Source: JABMRP01 sp964444795
GTDB lineage: Bacteria > Planctomycetota > Planctomycetia > Pirellulales > Thermoguttaceae
Length of the DNA stretch: 45,370 bases
Assembly: GCA_964444795.1 (NCBI GenBank)
Contig: CAYUIQ010000039.1
Span: forward strand, 1-45,370
Reading direction: 5' to 3'
Each line of letters begins with the position of its first letter. Positions within the stretch are counted from its first letter, which is position 1. Of the stretch, positions 1 to 8,559 are shown one piece after another. The notes under the pieces are model-generated. The model ran no database searches. It was given only the letters and a program-made list of their open reading frames with translations, and was not told the DNA's origin. A program made the position numbers and the translations under genes.

Positions 1-72
1 CCTCGGAGGGCCATCGTACAACGCGACGAAATGCGTTTTGAGACAAAGCCTAGTACTCAGTAACAGCGGGAT

Positions 73-1230
73 TCACGAGTGGCGTGCCTGGGAGATCTGC
101 CGCAGGATGGCGTTGATTCCCTCGGCGTCCAGCGCCGGGTCGTGGAGCCGAGCGGCGAGAATCTCCCCGGGCGTCAGTCCGCAACCTTGCAGGAAATCGG
201 CGGGAATCTTGCCTTTGGACCGCATCAGGGTATCGGCACCAATCGTGGAAGGGCCCGCGTGATCGACCTTCTCCAGGGCGACGGCCGCCGACAGATCGAC
301 GTCGGCCAGCACGGTGGCGCCGCAACGCGCAGCGGCAAAATCGGCGCCGTCCAGGTCGGCGCCGATGAAACGAGTTTCGCTCAGGTCGGCGCCGCCGAGG
401 TTGGCACCGCCGAGACCCGTTCCGTGGAGATTGGCGCCGGCGAGATCGGCTCCGCGGAGGTCGGCTCCGTGGAGGCAAGCGGTCAGCAGGTTGGCGCCGC
501 GGACGTTGGCACCGCTGAGATCGGCGCCGCGGAGATTGGCACCGCTGAGGTTGGCGCCGCGGAGATGGGCTTCGGTCAGGTCGCTCTGTTGCAGATCGGC
601 GCCGGTGAGGTTGGCGGTGAAGAGATTGGCTCCGTGGAGAATGGCCGCGGCGAGGTTGGCACCGCTGAGCGTGGCTCCCCAGAGGTCGGCCCTGCGGAGG
701 TTGGCGCCGCGGAGATCGGCCTCGTACAGGTGAGCCCCGGTCAGATTGGCTCGGTTCAGGTTCACTTCACTGAGCTGGACCCCGCGCAGGTGGGCTTCGC
801 TAAGATTGGTACCGGCGAGATTGGCCTCAAAGAGGGTTGCCCCGCGCAGATGGGCTTCGCCCAGGTCGGTCCCACTGAGATTGGCCCCGCGGAAGTTGGC
901 CTCGCGGAGATCGGCGCCACGGAGGTTGGCTTCGCGGAGTTGGGCCGCGCGGAGATGGGCCTCGAAGAGATTCGCCTCGGTGAGATCGGCCTCGCGGAGA
1001 TTGGCCTCGCGAAGATTGGCCTGGCGAAGATCAGCCTGGCCGAGTTGCGTGCCGCGGAGATTGGCTTCGCTGAGATTGGTCTTGTGGAAATCGGCGCCGC
1101 GAAGATCGGCTTCGCGCAGATCCGCATCCGTTAGACTGGGAATTTCCTCGCCCGCCTTGCGTCGGTCGTTCCACTGGGCGACACCATCTTCGCCGCCTCG
1201 CAGTAGGCTAAGTGCTTCTTCGCGGTCCAC
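73..1230 (-). CDS. Pentapeptide-repeat protein with a C-terminal linker motif but no effector domain
   Basis: This 385-aa protein is dominated by A(D/N)Lxx pentapeptides from about residue 36 to 310, which in this family stack into a right-handed quadrilateral beta-helix. No signal peptide or membrane segment is visible, so it is probably cytoplasmic. The start is GTG at 1230, with GGAG 10 nt upstream; the nearby ATG at 1237 is out of frame. After the repeats, residues about 326-353 contain KGKIPADFLQGCGL. From memory, that kind of segment joins pentapeptide repeats to an effector such as a TIR domain in other bacterial proteins. Here only about 35 more helical residues follow before the stop, so no effector is present. 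The gene is divergent from the SbcD-like gene. The repeat fold is clear; the biological role is unknown. Confidence 0.9.
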   Translation of the reverse strand: MDREEALSLLRGGEDGVAQWNDRRKAGEEIPSLTDADLREADLRGADFHKTNLSEANLRGTQLGQADLRQANLREANLREADLTEANLFEAHLRAAQLREANLRGADLREANFRGANLSGTDLGEAHLRGATLFEANLAGTNLSEAHLRGVQLSEVNLNRANLTGAHLYEADLRGANLRRADLWGATLSGANLAAAILHGANLFTANLTGADLQQSDLTEAHLRGANLSGANLRGADLSGANVRGANLLTACLHGADLRGADLAGANLHGTGLGGANLGGADLSETRFIGADLDGADFAAARCGATVLADVDLSAAVALEKVDHAGPSTIGADTLMRSKGKIPADFLQGCGLTPGEILAARLHDPALDAEGINAILRQISQARHS

Positions 1231-1354
1231 GAATCATGTTCTCCGTTGGGAAGAGCCCTTGGTGAGCACTAGCGTACCGTTACGGCCGGGCGCCTGCAAG
1301 CGATCCGCAAGACGCAAGACCGGCGTCGGGGAACTTCCAACGGGCCGTGCCGAT

Positions 1355-1363
1355 TGGTACACT
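1355..1363 (+). promoter_or_regulatory. Possible extended -10 for the SbcD/SbcC-like operon
   Basis: TGG followed by TACACT resembles an extended -10 element (TGn-TAnnnT), about 70 bp before the start at 1433. No good -35 is visible. It lies in the 202-bp space between two divergent genes, which otherwise shows nothing I can name. This is a weak pattern match. Confidence 0.25.
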
Positions 1364-1432
1364 GACTGTTCAGTCCGAGCACTTGTGCCCGGAGTTGCCG
1401 CATCCGTCGCTCCGAGGACTTGTCATACGACC

Positions 1433-2722
1433 ATGTCACTGAGAATTCTCGCCACCGCCGACATCCACGTCGGACGCCGTCCCAGCAAGATCCCGGATCC
1501 CGACGACGCGCGGCGGTTTTCCGCGGCGCGTATCTGGGAGGCGATCGTCGATCGGGCGGTCCAGGAGAAGGTCGATTTGGTGACACTGACCGGCGACGTC
1601 GTCGATCACGACAATCGTTTCTTCGAGGCGACCGGACCTCTGGAACGGGGGCTGGTACGACTGGCCGAGCACGGTGTCCATTGCTATGCCGTGGCGGGCA
1701 ACCACGACTACGACGTCTTGCCGCGGATTGTCGACACGGTCGGGTCGGAGTATTTTCATCTGCTGGGTCGCGGGGGCCGTTGGGAAGAGGCCGTCTTCTT
1801 CGGCGACGGCGACCGCCGGCTTCGCCTCCACGGCTGGTCGTTCCCCAAGAGCCACGTGCCGACCAGTCCACTGGCCCAGTACGATCTGACCGCCGACGGC
1901 GATGTGCCGGTGATCGGACTCCTGCACGCCGATCTGGACGTTCCCGGCAGCCCGTACGGACCGGTGACGCGAGCCGAACTCGACGCCCGGCCGATCACGC
2001 TCTGGCTGCTGGGACACGTCCACCGGGCCGAGTATCACGAAGCCGGTTCGGGGCCGGCCGTGCTTTACCCGGGCTCGCCGCAGGCGATGGATCCCGGCGA
2101 GACCGGCCCGCACGGCCCTTGGCTGATCGAGGTCCACTCCGCGCGGCGCGTCGAGGCAACGCCTTGGCCCATGTCGAAGGTGCGTTACGACGAGTTGGCG
2201 GTAGACTTGACCGACGTGCGGACGAGCGAGGAGTTCCAGCGGGTCCTGTCCGATCGCCTGCGCCAGCAACTGCGCTGCGTGGCCGAAGACGGCGGGCCGC
2301 TGGAATACCTTTCGTTGCGACTGGAGTTGACCGGGTACACGCCCCTTTGCAGCCGGTTGGACAAGCTGATCGAGGAGATGATCGATGAATATCACCCCTC
2401 GGTGGGTGAGGTGACCGCCGGGATCGACAAGGTGACCAACAACACGACCCCGCCGATCAATTTGGAAGAGTTGGCCGCCAAACACGACCCGCCCGGCGTG
2501 CTGGCCCGCACGCTGTTGAGTTTGCAGGCGGACGAGATGGGCGAGAACATGACCGACTTGGTGAACGCGGCCCGGCGCAAAGCGATGGAGGTCCATGCCG
2601 CACGGGGTTACACGCAGATTTCCGCCGATCCGGCACCCGACGACGTGGCGGTCCGGCAGTGCTTGATTCGCCAGGGCATACTGCTATTGGACCGGCTGCT
2701 GGCCCAGGAGCGGAGCGAATGA
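1433..2722 (+). CDS. SbcD/Mre11-like metallophosphoesterase (DNA repair exonuclease subunit, YhaO-type)
   Basis: This 429-aa protein carries the calcineurin-like phosphoesterase motifs in order: ADIHVG (D10, H12), GDVVDHDN, GNHD (residues 89-92), a LLHADL segment, and GHVH (194-197). These bind two metals in Mre11/SbcD nucleases. The start ATG at 1433 is chosen because the phosphoesterase fold begins at once (MSLRILATAD); the open frame upstream is only Arg/Ser-rich antisense of the pentapeptide gene. It overlaps the next gene by 4 bp (ATGA), and that gene encodes an SbcC-like ATPase, so the two very likely act as one complex on DNA ends. The pairing resembles Bacillus YhaO/YhaN more than classic SbcD/SbcC, because the partner has membrane segments. 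Confidence 0.9.
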   Translation: MSLRILATADIHVGRRPSKIPDPDDARRFSAARIWEAIVDRAVQEKVDLVTLTGDVVDHDNRFFEATGPLERGLVRLAEHGVHCYAVAGNHDYDVLPRIVDTVGSEYFHLLGRGGRWEEAVFFGDGDRRLRLHGWSFPKSHVPTSPLAQYDLTADGDVPVIGLLHADLDVPGSPYGPVTRAELDARPITLWLLGHVHRAEYHEAGSGPAVLYPGSPQAMDPGETGPHGPWLIEVHSARRVEATPWPMSKVRYDELAVDLTDVRTSEEFQRVLSDRLRQQLRCVAEDGGPLEYLSLRLELTGYTPLCSRLDKLIEEMIDEYHPSVGEVTAGIDKVTNNTTPPINLEELAAKHDPPGVLARTLLSLQADEMGENMTDLVNAARRKAMEVHAARGYTQISADPAPDDVAVRQCLIRQGILLLDRLLAQERSE

Positions 2723-5700
2723 CGCGAGACTCCATGCACTTTCGGTCGATCGAGATCCGCCGCATGCCCGGCTTCCCCCGCGGCGGGCTGAAGGTGGTCG
2801 ACCTGTGTCCCGGCGTCAACGTGATCTATGGCCCCAATGCCTCGGGCAAGACCACCCTGGGCCGGGCCATTCAGCAATTGCTGCGACCGAAAGATCGTAT
2901 CAGCCCGCGGGCGTCGCTGACCGCTTCGCTCGAGAAGGACGGTACGGCGCTGGCCCTGGAGTACGACATGGGAAGCCTGCGCTGCCAGCGCCGCGAAGAC
3001 GGGAGTCCCACCGATTACCCCAATCTGGCTCCGCCGGAAATCGGCAGCCGTCACGTCCTCGCCTTGCACGATCTGGTTCATTCCTCCAGCGAGGGCAAAG
3101 CAGCCGGGGAGAATAATCAACTGGCCGGGGAAATCGTCCGCGAATTGGCCGGCGGGTACGACGTGGCCGAGGCGAAGCAATCACTCGGCTACCGCGAAAC
3201 TCCCACGGGCAGAAGTAAGGCCGCCCGAGAACTCGAAACGGCCCGCGGCGCCGTTCGCCAGGCCATGGCCGGACAGGAAGAACTCCTGGCTCGCCAGCAA
3301 TCGCTGAGCGGATTGCGGGGTGATAAGGATCGGGCCGAAGGCGCACGCGCCCGCCTGTCCGTGTTGGATAAGGCGTTGGAACATGCCGCGGCGCGGGCGG
3401 AAGTCGAAAGATGCCGTCTTCGTGTCGAGGGCTTTCCCAAGGGGATCGAAAAGACCACCGAGCATGACGTCGAGCAACTCGACCGACTCCAGCAGACCAT
3501 CAATGAGGCCGAAAACCGACGACGCGATGAGGAGGGTAAGCTGACCGGCGCCAGGCAGGCGAGGCAGACATGTGATCTGCCGGAAGAGGGTGTCCCGGCA
3601 CATGCCGTCGAGGCGCTGCGAAAGAAGTGCCAGCGGCTGGATAAGCTCTCGGAGGACGTCCGCCGTGAGAGGGGCAACCTCGATCGGGCCGTTGCCCAAG
3701 CGGACGAAGCCCGGCGGCGAATCGGTCCCGAGGTGTCCGTCGAGCAGGCCAACGGTCTCGATTCGACCACGGTGGAGGAGTTATTCACGTTCGCCCGCGG
3801 TGCGGAGAAGCTTCGTGCCGGGCACGAGGCGAAGCGCACCCTTGCCGACTGGCTGGGAACCGATCCATCGCCGGAAGATGCGACGTCCCTCGGCGACGGC
3901 ATTCGACTGTTGTGGGAGTGGATCGCCGCCCATAAGGCCGCGTCCGCCCGAAGCAAGACGCAACGCAGAGCTTTCAGCCTGATGGGTATTCTTGCCGCGG
4001 TGATTGCCATCCTCATGGCGATCGTGGCCCATTGGTCGTGGCCGTTGTGGTTGGCGGTGGCCGCCGGGTGGCTGGCTTGGGCCTTCTGGCCGCGAAACGG
4101 GGCCGAGCGGACCGACGAGATTCGTCGCAAATACGAAAACCTGGGCCTTGATGCTCCGGCCGATTGGGACGACGACGGCGTAGAACGCCATGAAAACGAG
4201 CTTCAGCGGCGACGCGCCGAGTCGAAACTGCGCCAAGAGAAGGCTTTGCGGTGGAGCAGTCTGCAAGAGCGGCTTGGCGAACTGGAAGAAGAGCAACAGC
4301 AATTCGACGGCCAACGAGGGGCGTGGATCGAGCGGTTGGGCATCGATACGGACGCGCCCGAATCCGAACTCGCGCTGCTGGCCGACAACATTCGCCGCCT
4401 GGCACAGGCCCAACACGACGCCGTGGCCGCCCAGTCGGACCTCGACGGAGCCGACGAAGCGTATCGGGCCTTGTTGCGGGAGATCAACGGGGAGCTGGCT
4501 CCGCTGGGCTTTGAACCGGGCGACGATATCGAGACCGTCGGCGCGAGTGTCGAAGCGTTGAACCGTCGTCGAGAGTCGCACGAGGCCGCGGTGCGGCAAG
4601 TCGCCGATGCCGGCAACGCACTGGACCGGCTGGCCGAGGACGGGCGCAAGGCGCGCGAGGAGTTGGCCGCCCTGTTCCATCGTGCCGGTCTGACGCCCGA
4701 TGAGGAACCCAAGCTTCGCCAATGGGCCGGCATTCGTCACGAGTACGATGAGGCGACGCGGAAGATGCGCAACGCCCAGGATAACCTCCAATCCCTCCGA
4801 CAAGTTCTGGCCGACCATGCCGATCTGATCGAGCGGTCGGCCGAGGAGTTGGAACAAGAAAAGCGGCAACGCGCCGAGCAGGCCGATCAACTAACCAGAA
4901 TCAGTGAGGAGATCGGAGCGATTGGGCAGGACGTCGACAGGGCCCGGCGGAGCACCGATCTGGAGTCCCGGCTTGCCGCGCAACGACAGTGCGAGGACGC
5001 GCTGGGCCAGCAGCGTCAACAGGATTACAACGCCCTGCTGGGCAACGTATTGGCCGATCATATCGCCCACCACGAGCAGGAAGCGGAGCTTCCCGCCGTC
5101 TTGCGCCGCGCCCGCGAGTTATTCGCGAAGATTACCCACGGCCGATACGAATTGCGCGTCGACCAGGGCAGTCCGCCGGAGTTTCGCGCCCTGGAGACGG
5201 CCGGCCGGGTGGGGTTGGCGCTGGAGGAACTTTCCAGCGGGACGCGTCTGCAGCTTCTTCTGGCGGTGCGTGTCGCGTTTGTCGAACGCCAGGAACAGGG
5301 GGTAAAAGTACCCTTAATCCTCGACGAAACGCTGGGCAACAGCGACGAACGGCGAGCCCGGGAGATCATCGACGCGGTGATCGAGATCTGCCGCGACGGC
5401 CGGCAAGTCTTTTACTTTACCGCCCAGCACGACGAGGTGGGCAAGTGGCGAGAGCTGTTGCGATCCTACGACGACGTGCCGAGCCACGAGATCGATCTGG
5501 CCGAGGTTCGCCAATTCAGCCACACCGAGCGCGTCCCGCCGATCGAGTTCGAGGCGCCCGAGCCGGTTACCGTGCCGCCGCCGGAGGGAGCGGATTGGCT
5601 CGCGTACCGCCGGCGATTGAACGTGCCGCCGATCGATCCTCGCGGCTCCGCGGGCGAAGTCCACCTCTGGTATCTGATCGACGACGTGTCGACGCTCTAC

Positions 5701-6195
5701 CGGCTATTGAAGGGCGGGGCGAACAAATGGGGCCAGTTTCGCGCGCTCGTGTCCTACCATCAGATCGAAGGGATCTCCCGCGATTCGGACGTCTACCGCC
5801 GCGCCGAGGCGGCCGCCGAACTGATCGCGGCGGCGTCCGGGCACTGGCGAACCGGTCGTGGCTCGCCGGTGGATCGGCAATCGCTCGCCGACTCGGGAGC
5901 CGTTTCCGATACGTATCTCGATCGCGTCTGCGATCTGGCCGGCGAACTGTCCGGCGACGCCAAGGCGCTGATCGATGCCCTGCGGGCCGGCGGAGTCAAA
6001 GGGTTCCGGACCGACAAGCGGAAGGAACTCGCCGAGTACTTGGCCGCCGAAGGATACATCGACGAGGACGACGTCTTGACCGGCGAGCAGATCCGCGAGC
6101 AAACTCGAATGGCCGCGTTCTCGGCCATCGACACGGGGCTGATTACGCCCGAGCGGTTCGAGCGGTTGGTTGCCGCGGTTTGCGCAACCTCCTGA
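2719..6195 (+). CDS. SbcC/Rad50-like (YhaN-type) AAA ATPase with a central membrane hairpin
   Basis: This 1158-aa protein has a Walker A GPNASGKTT at residues 38-46. A long coiled-coil follows. At about residues 419-458 there are two closely spaced hydrophobic segments (around LMGILAAVIAILMAIVA and LWLAVAAGWLAWAFW), then a second coiled-coil. The ABC signature SSGT lies at about 839-842 and Walker B LILDE at 866-870. The layout is that of a Rad50/SbcC head with its coiled-coil, but I see no CxxC zinc hook; a membrane hairpin sits where the hook would be, as in YhaN. About 230 residues follow the ATPase head (from about 925), partly helical and of unknown role. The start at 2719 overlaps the SbcD-like stop (ATGA); M at 2734 is the alternative. 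It should act with the upstream nuclease. Confidence 0.88.
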   Translation: MTRDSMHFRSIEIRRMPGFPRGGLKVVDLCPGVNVIYGPNASGKTTLGRAIQQLLRPKDRISPRASLTASLEKDGTALALEYDMGSLRCQRREDGSPTDYPNLAPPEIGSRHVLALHDLVHSSSEGKAAGENNQLAGEIVRELAGGYDVAEAKQSLGYRETPTGRSKAARELETARGAVRQAMAGQEELLARQQSLSGLRGDKDRAEGARARLSVLDKALEHAAARAEVERCRLRVEGFPKGIEKTTEHDVEQLDRLQQTINEAENRRRDEEGKLTGARQARQTCDLPEEGVPAHAVEALRKKCQRLDKLSEDVRRERGNLDRAVAQADEARRRIGPEVSVEQANGLDSTTVEELFTFARGAEKLRAGHEAKRTLADWLGTDPSPEDATSLGDGIRLLWEWIAAHKAASARSKTQRRAFSLMGILAAVIAILMAIVAHWSWPLWLAVAAGWLAWAFWPRNGAERTDEIRRKYENLGLDAPADWDDDGVERHENELQRRRAESKLRQEKALRWSSLQERLGELEEEQQQFDGQRGAWIERLGIDTDAPESELALLADNIRRLAQAQHDAVAAQSDLDGADEAYRALLREINGELAPLGFEPGDDIETVGASVEALNRRRESHEAAVRQVADAGNALDRLAEDGRKAREELAALFHRAGLTPDEEPKLRQWAGIRHEYDEATRKMRNAQDNLQSLRQVLADHADLIERSAEELEQEKRQRAEQADQLTRISEEIGAIGQDVDRARRSTDLESRLAAQRQCEDALGQQRQQDYNALLGNVLADHIAHHEQEAELPAVLRRARELFAKITHGRYELRVDQGSPPEFRALETAGRVGLALEELSSGTRLQLLLAVRVAFVERQEQGVKVPLILDETLGNSDERRAREIIDAVIEICRDGRQVFYFTAQHDEVGKWRELLRSYDDVPSHEIDLAEVRQFSHTERVPPIEFEAPEPVTVPPPEGADWLAYRRRLNVPPIDPRGSAGEVHLWYLIDDVSTLYRLLKGGANKWGQFRALVSYHQIEGISRDSDVYRRAEAAAELIAAASGHWRTGRGSPVDRQSLADSGAVSDTYLDRVCDLAGELSGDAKALIDALRAGGVKGFRTDKRKELAEYLAAEGYIDEDDVLTGEQIREQTRMAAFSAIDTGLITPERFERLVAAVCATS

Positions 6196-6231
6196 TGCCT
6201 TTGGCGGTTATGCGGTCGTGGGAAGCTGCCC

Positions 6232-6591
6232 TCAACCACGCACGCGGACCGACGATTCGTTGACAATCCACAGCTTGCCCGCGAGCGGCTCGCGTTCGAC
6301 GAGGGTCGTCAATCGCTGCATGATAGACAAGACACGCCGCTTATCGAGTCGGGCGAGTCTTAGGACGACGATGCCGGGATAGTCGGCTGGCGGATAGGCG
6401 CGAATGTCGGCAAAGTCCAGGTCGAGTGTGACCACGACTCGATCTTCCTGCTGGCAGACAGTTGCCACCTCGTCATCCGTTTGACCACCCATCTGCTGAT
6501 CCGTGACGGACAAAGCGTCATGGCCCGCGGCCCGGAACACTCCGGTCGCTTCGGTGGGCAGGTTCTCGTCCAGCTTGAACCTGCCCATCAC
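6232..6591 (-). CDS. DUF5615 PIN-like toxin of a DUF433/DUF5615 pair
   Basis: This 119-aa protein matches the DUF5615 (COG4634-type) pattern. It has LDENLP near the N-terminus (D8), GHD at residues 23-25, TDDE near 38-41, and the strand TLDLDF with D57 and D59. These acidic residues are those expected of a PIN-like nuclease site. The ATG overlaps the stop of the upstream antitoxin gene by 4 bp (ATGA), so translation is probably coupled. Family knowledge says such proteins are putative RNase toxins paired with DUF433 antitoxins; toxicity has not been shown for most. It converges with the SbcC-like gene across 36 bp. Confidence 0.88.
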   Translation of the reverse strand: MMGRFKLDENLPTEATGVFRAAGHDALSVTDQQMGGQTDDEVATVCQQEDRVVVTLDLDFADIRAYPPADYPGIVVLRLARLDKRRVLSIMQRLTTLVEREPLAGKLWIVNESSVRVRG

Positions 6592-6824
6592 ACGGCCCCG
6601 GTCGGCAGGGGCACGGTCCGCTCGCGTGCCAAGTCGGCCGCGTAGGCGATGGTGGCCTGCACGTCTTCCTCAATCAACGAGGGATAGCTGCTGAGGATTT
6701 CCTTCGTTTCGACGCCGGCGGCCAGATTATCCAACACCACGGAGGCCATAATTCGCGTGCCCTTGACACACGCTTGCCCATGACAGACAGCCGGGTCGAC
6801 AGAAATTCGCTCTTGCCAGTTCAT
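6588..6824 (-). CDS. DUF433 antitoxin of a type II-like toxin-antitoxin pair
   Basis: This 78-aa protein has the typical DUF433 (COG2442) start, with an ISVDPAVCHGQACVKGTRI segment, followed by a helix-turn-helix-like region (VLDNLAAGVETKEILSSYP, then EEDVQATIAYA). DUF433 proteins are small DNA-binding antitoxins that precede a DUF5615 PIN-like toxin, and the next gene here is exactly that. A GAGAGA stretch lies about 8 nt before the ATG. It probably represses its own promoter, as antitoxins of this kind usually do. Confidence 0.9.
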   Translation of the reverse strand: MNWQERISVDPAVCHGQACVKGTRIMASVVLDNLAAGVETKEILSSYPSLIEEDVQATIAYAADLARERTVPLPTGAV

Positions 6825-6861
6825 CGGTCATTCTCTCAATGGGTCACGATCCACACTTTCT

Positions 6862-6867
6862 ATTCTA
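6862..6867 (-). promoter_or_regulatory. Likely -10 box of the DUF433/DUF5615 operon
   Basis: Read on the minus strand this is TAGAAT, inside GGGGTAGAATA, about 38 nt before the antitoxin ATG. It differs from TATAAT by one base. The -35 region (TCCCCT at 17-bp spacing) is poor, so this is a tentative call. Confidence 0.35.
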
Positions 6868-6923
6868 CCCCACCACGGCCGAAAAGGGGAGGGATACTCG
6901 GCCGCCGGACGTGCCCATTCCAC

Positions 6924-6952
6924 TTGCGACGGGTTGGTAGCGCTCGTAGGAT
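6924..6952 (+). promoter_or_regulatory. Possible sigma70-type promoter of the Tat-exported protein gene
   Basis: TTGCGA, 17 bp, TAGGAT. Each box matches the consensus at four of six positions and the spacing is ideal. It lies about 90 bp upstream of the start at 7042. Confidence 0.35.
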
Positions 6953-7041
6953 GGATAGGATAATCCGACACGTTGCGAGGAGCATCGGTCGGGACCCCTT
7001 GTGTCCTCAAATTCGTTGTCTTCTCCAAGGAGAATTTCACC

Positions 7042-8430
7042 ATGTGGAAAGGCACACGCCGCGACTTTCTTCGCACCAGCGCCGCCGTGGCCGGAGCGAC
7101 CGGTTTGGGACTCAAGGCGGCCTACGCGCTGGCCCAGGCTCCCGCGGGACAGCGGCCGTCGCGCGACCCGGGCTTCGAGGTGCTCAACCCGCGGCATCGG
7201 GTGCCGCTGTCGTTTTTCATCGACGACTCGACCTGTCTGGTCAACATGGGCCGATTCTGCATGCCGCATTTTGCCGCGGCCTGGCCCAATCGCGACAGCT
7301 ACAAGAAACCGTGGAAGACCTGGCCCCGCGAAATCCCCGACGCCTTTGTCCGCCGATTCGGCCAGTGGTGTGCCGAGCACGGGGTGAAAGGCAAGTACAG
7401 CGTGGTCCCCTTTCCCGCCTGTGTCGGCCGGCTCGACCGCGAGCTGCCCGGCTGGTCGCGCCGTCAACTGAGTGACAGTCTCAAGCTGGTTCGCGAGTTG
7501 ATGGTGCCCAATTGGGATATTCATCCCGAGATGATCACACACACCCGGGTGATCGACCTGGGTACCGGCAAGCCGCTCGATCCGATCGGCCCGGCCACGA
7601 TGGAGAACTGGTACCCGGCGACAAAGAAGAGCGTCGACGAGTTAACCGCTTATCTGGCCTACGCGCTTCAGATCCTTAAAACCTGCGATCTGCCCTGCCA
7701 GGGGATCACCACGCCGGGCGGTTTCGGCAACCTGGTCAAGTCGGAGTTGTCGCTGGCCGTGCATCAGGCCGTGACCGACGTGTACGGGGCCGAAATCCCC
7801 CACTACTTCAAGTACGTTTCCGGCGGTGACGAGAGTACCCAGCCGAAGCTCGAACACGTCGAAGACCTCGACACGGACAACCCCCGCGTGGTTGTCAATG
7901 TTCCGGCCGGCACGGGCGACTGGTTCGGCGGCTGGGACGGCGACCGTGAGCCCGAAGGCCATCGCTACGCCGCCGGCGACGCCGCCAGCGGGCGCCTGGT
8001 CGAGTTGATCCGGCGCGGTCAGCCGGCGGTGATGCTCTGCCACTGGCCCGGTATGTACACCCACGGCACGGAACAAGGTTTCAAAGCCTTTCAGCGAGTC
8101 GTCCTCGCCTTGGAAAGCCGCTTTCGCGACCGCACCATTTGGATGAAGATCAGCGAAATCGCCCGCTACTGGGCCGCCAAGGAGTTGACCGGAATCGAAC
8201 GAACCGCCGGCCGCGTCACGCTCACCGCCCCGTTCGCCGCGTCGGGCTTCACCGTTCGCCTCGCCACTTCGGCCAAGAGCCCCCCGAAACTCACCCACAA
8301 CGGCAAGCCGATCGCACTGACCAACGTAGCCGCCCTCGGCGACCTGAGCGCCGGCACTTGGCTGCGCCAGGAAGACGGCCTGATCGTCTGCTTCGATCTG
8401 CCCAAGGGTCGGGTGGAAATGGTGGCTTAG
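7042..8430 (+). CDS. Tat-exported polysaccharide-deacetylase-like protein
   Basis: This 462-aa protein starts with a twin-arginine signal (TRRDFLRTSAAVAGATGLG), so it is exported folded. AAGGAGA about 8 nt before the ATG at 7042 fixes this start over the longer open frame from 6973. The mature part has features of a polysaccharide deacetylase/glycoside hydrolase barrel: an early strand with FFIDDSTCLVNMG, a segment with WDIHPEMITHT, and a late strand MLCHWPGMYTHG. The D, H and H positions could form a metal site, but I cannot align them securely. A small beta domain follows at the C-terminus (from about residue 400). The likely substrate is a cell-wall or environmental polysaccharide. It is transcribed alone; the next gene belongs to the NACHT/HEPN locus. 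Confidence 0.7.
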   Translation: MWKGTRRDFLRTSAAVAGATGLGLKAAYALAQAPAGQRPSRDPGFEVLNPRHRVPLSFFIDDSTCLVNMGRFCMPHFAAAWPNRDSYKKPWKTWPREIPDAFVRRFGQWCAEHGVKGKYSVVPFPACVGRLDRELPGWSRRQLSDSLKLVRELMVPNWDIHPEMITHTRVIDLGTGKPLDPIGPATMENWYPATKKSVDELTAYLAYALQILKTCDLPCQGITTPGGFGNLVKSELSLAVHQAVTDVYGAEIPHYFKYVSGGDESTQPKLEHVEDLDTDNPRVVVNVPAGTGDWFGGWDGDREPEGHRYAAGDAASGRLVELIRRGQPAVMLCHWPGMYTHGTEQGFKAFQRVVLALESRFRDRTIWMKISEIARYWAAKELTGIERTAGRVTLTAPFAASGFTVRLATSAKSPPKLTHNGKPIALTNVAALGDLSAGTWLRQEDGLIVCFDLPKGRVEMVA

Positions 8431-8496
8431 CAGCTCGTCACCATCGTTACGAGGCTGATAGCGCATCATTGTGGATCGCCATGAGCATTCGCGGTA

Positions 8497-8524
8497 TTGA
8501 CAAATGAGACATGTATAGTATCAT
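8497..8524 (+). promoter_or_regulatory. Promoter of the XRE-NACHT-MNT / HEPN operon
   Basis: TTGACA (8497-8502, perfect -35), 16 bp, TATCAT (8519-8524, five of six to the -10 consensus). It is the best promoter-like sequence in the window, and the local DNA is distinctly AT-rich. Transcription would start near 8531, leaving a leader of about 30 nt before the ATG at 8560. The TTG at 8497, which could be mistaken for a start codon, is part of the -35 box. Confidence 0.65.
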
Positions 8525-8532
8525 TAAGATAC
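8518..8532. promoter_or_regulatory. Inverted repeat over the -10 box, candidate operator
   Basis: GTATC, ATTAA, GATAC form a perfect 5-bp inverted repeat with a 5-bp spacer, overlapping the TATCAT -10 box and the predicted transcription start. The downstream gene begins with an XRE-type HTH domain, so self-repression through this site is a reasonable inference. The repeat is short and could be chance. Confidence 0.45.
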
Positions 8533-8559
8533 AGCATGACCGCAATACTGAGGACACAA

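Noticed and set aside
79..1134. Plus-strand open frames opposite the pentapeptide gene (repeats such as EIGxAEVG)
   Set aside because: These are mirror images of the 15-bp pentapeptide period; the minus-strand frame gives the true A(D/N)Lxx pattern.
8497..8559. TTG at 8497 or ATG at 8536 as the start of the XRE-NACHT gene
   Set aside because: TTG 8497 is part of a consensus -35 box. ATG 8536 would leave about a 5-nt leader. ATG 8560 has GAGG at proper spacing and precedes the HTH domain directly.
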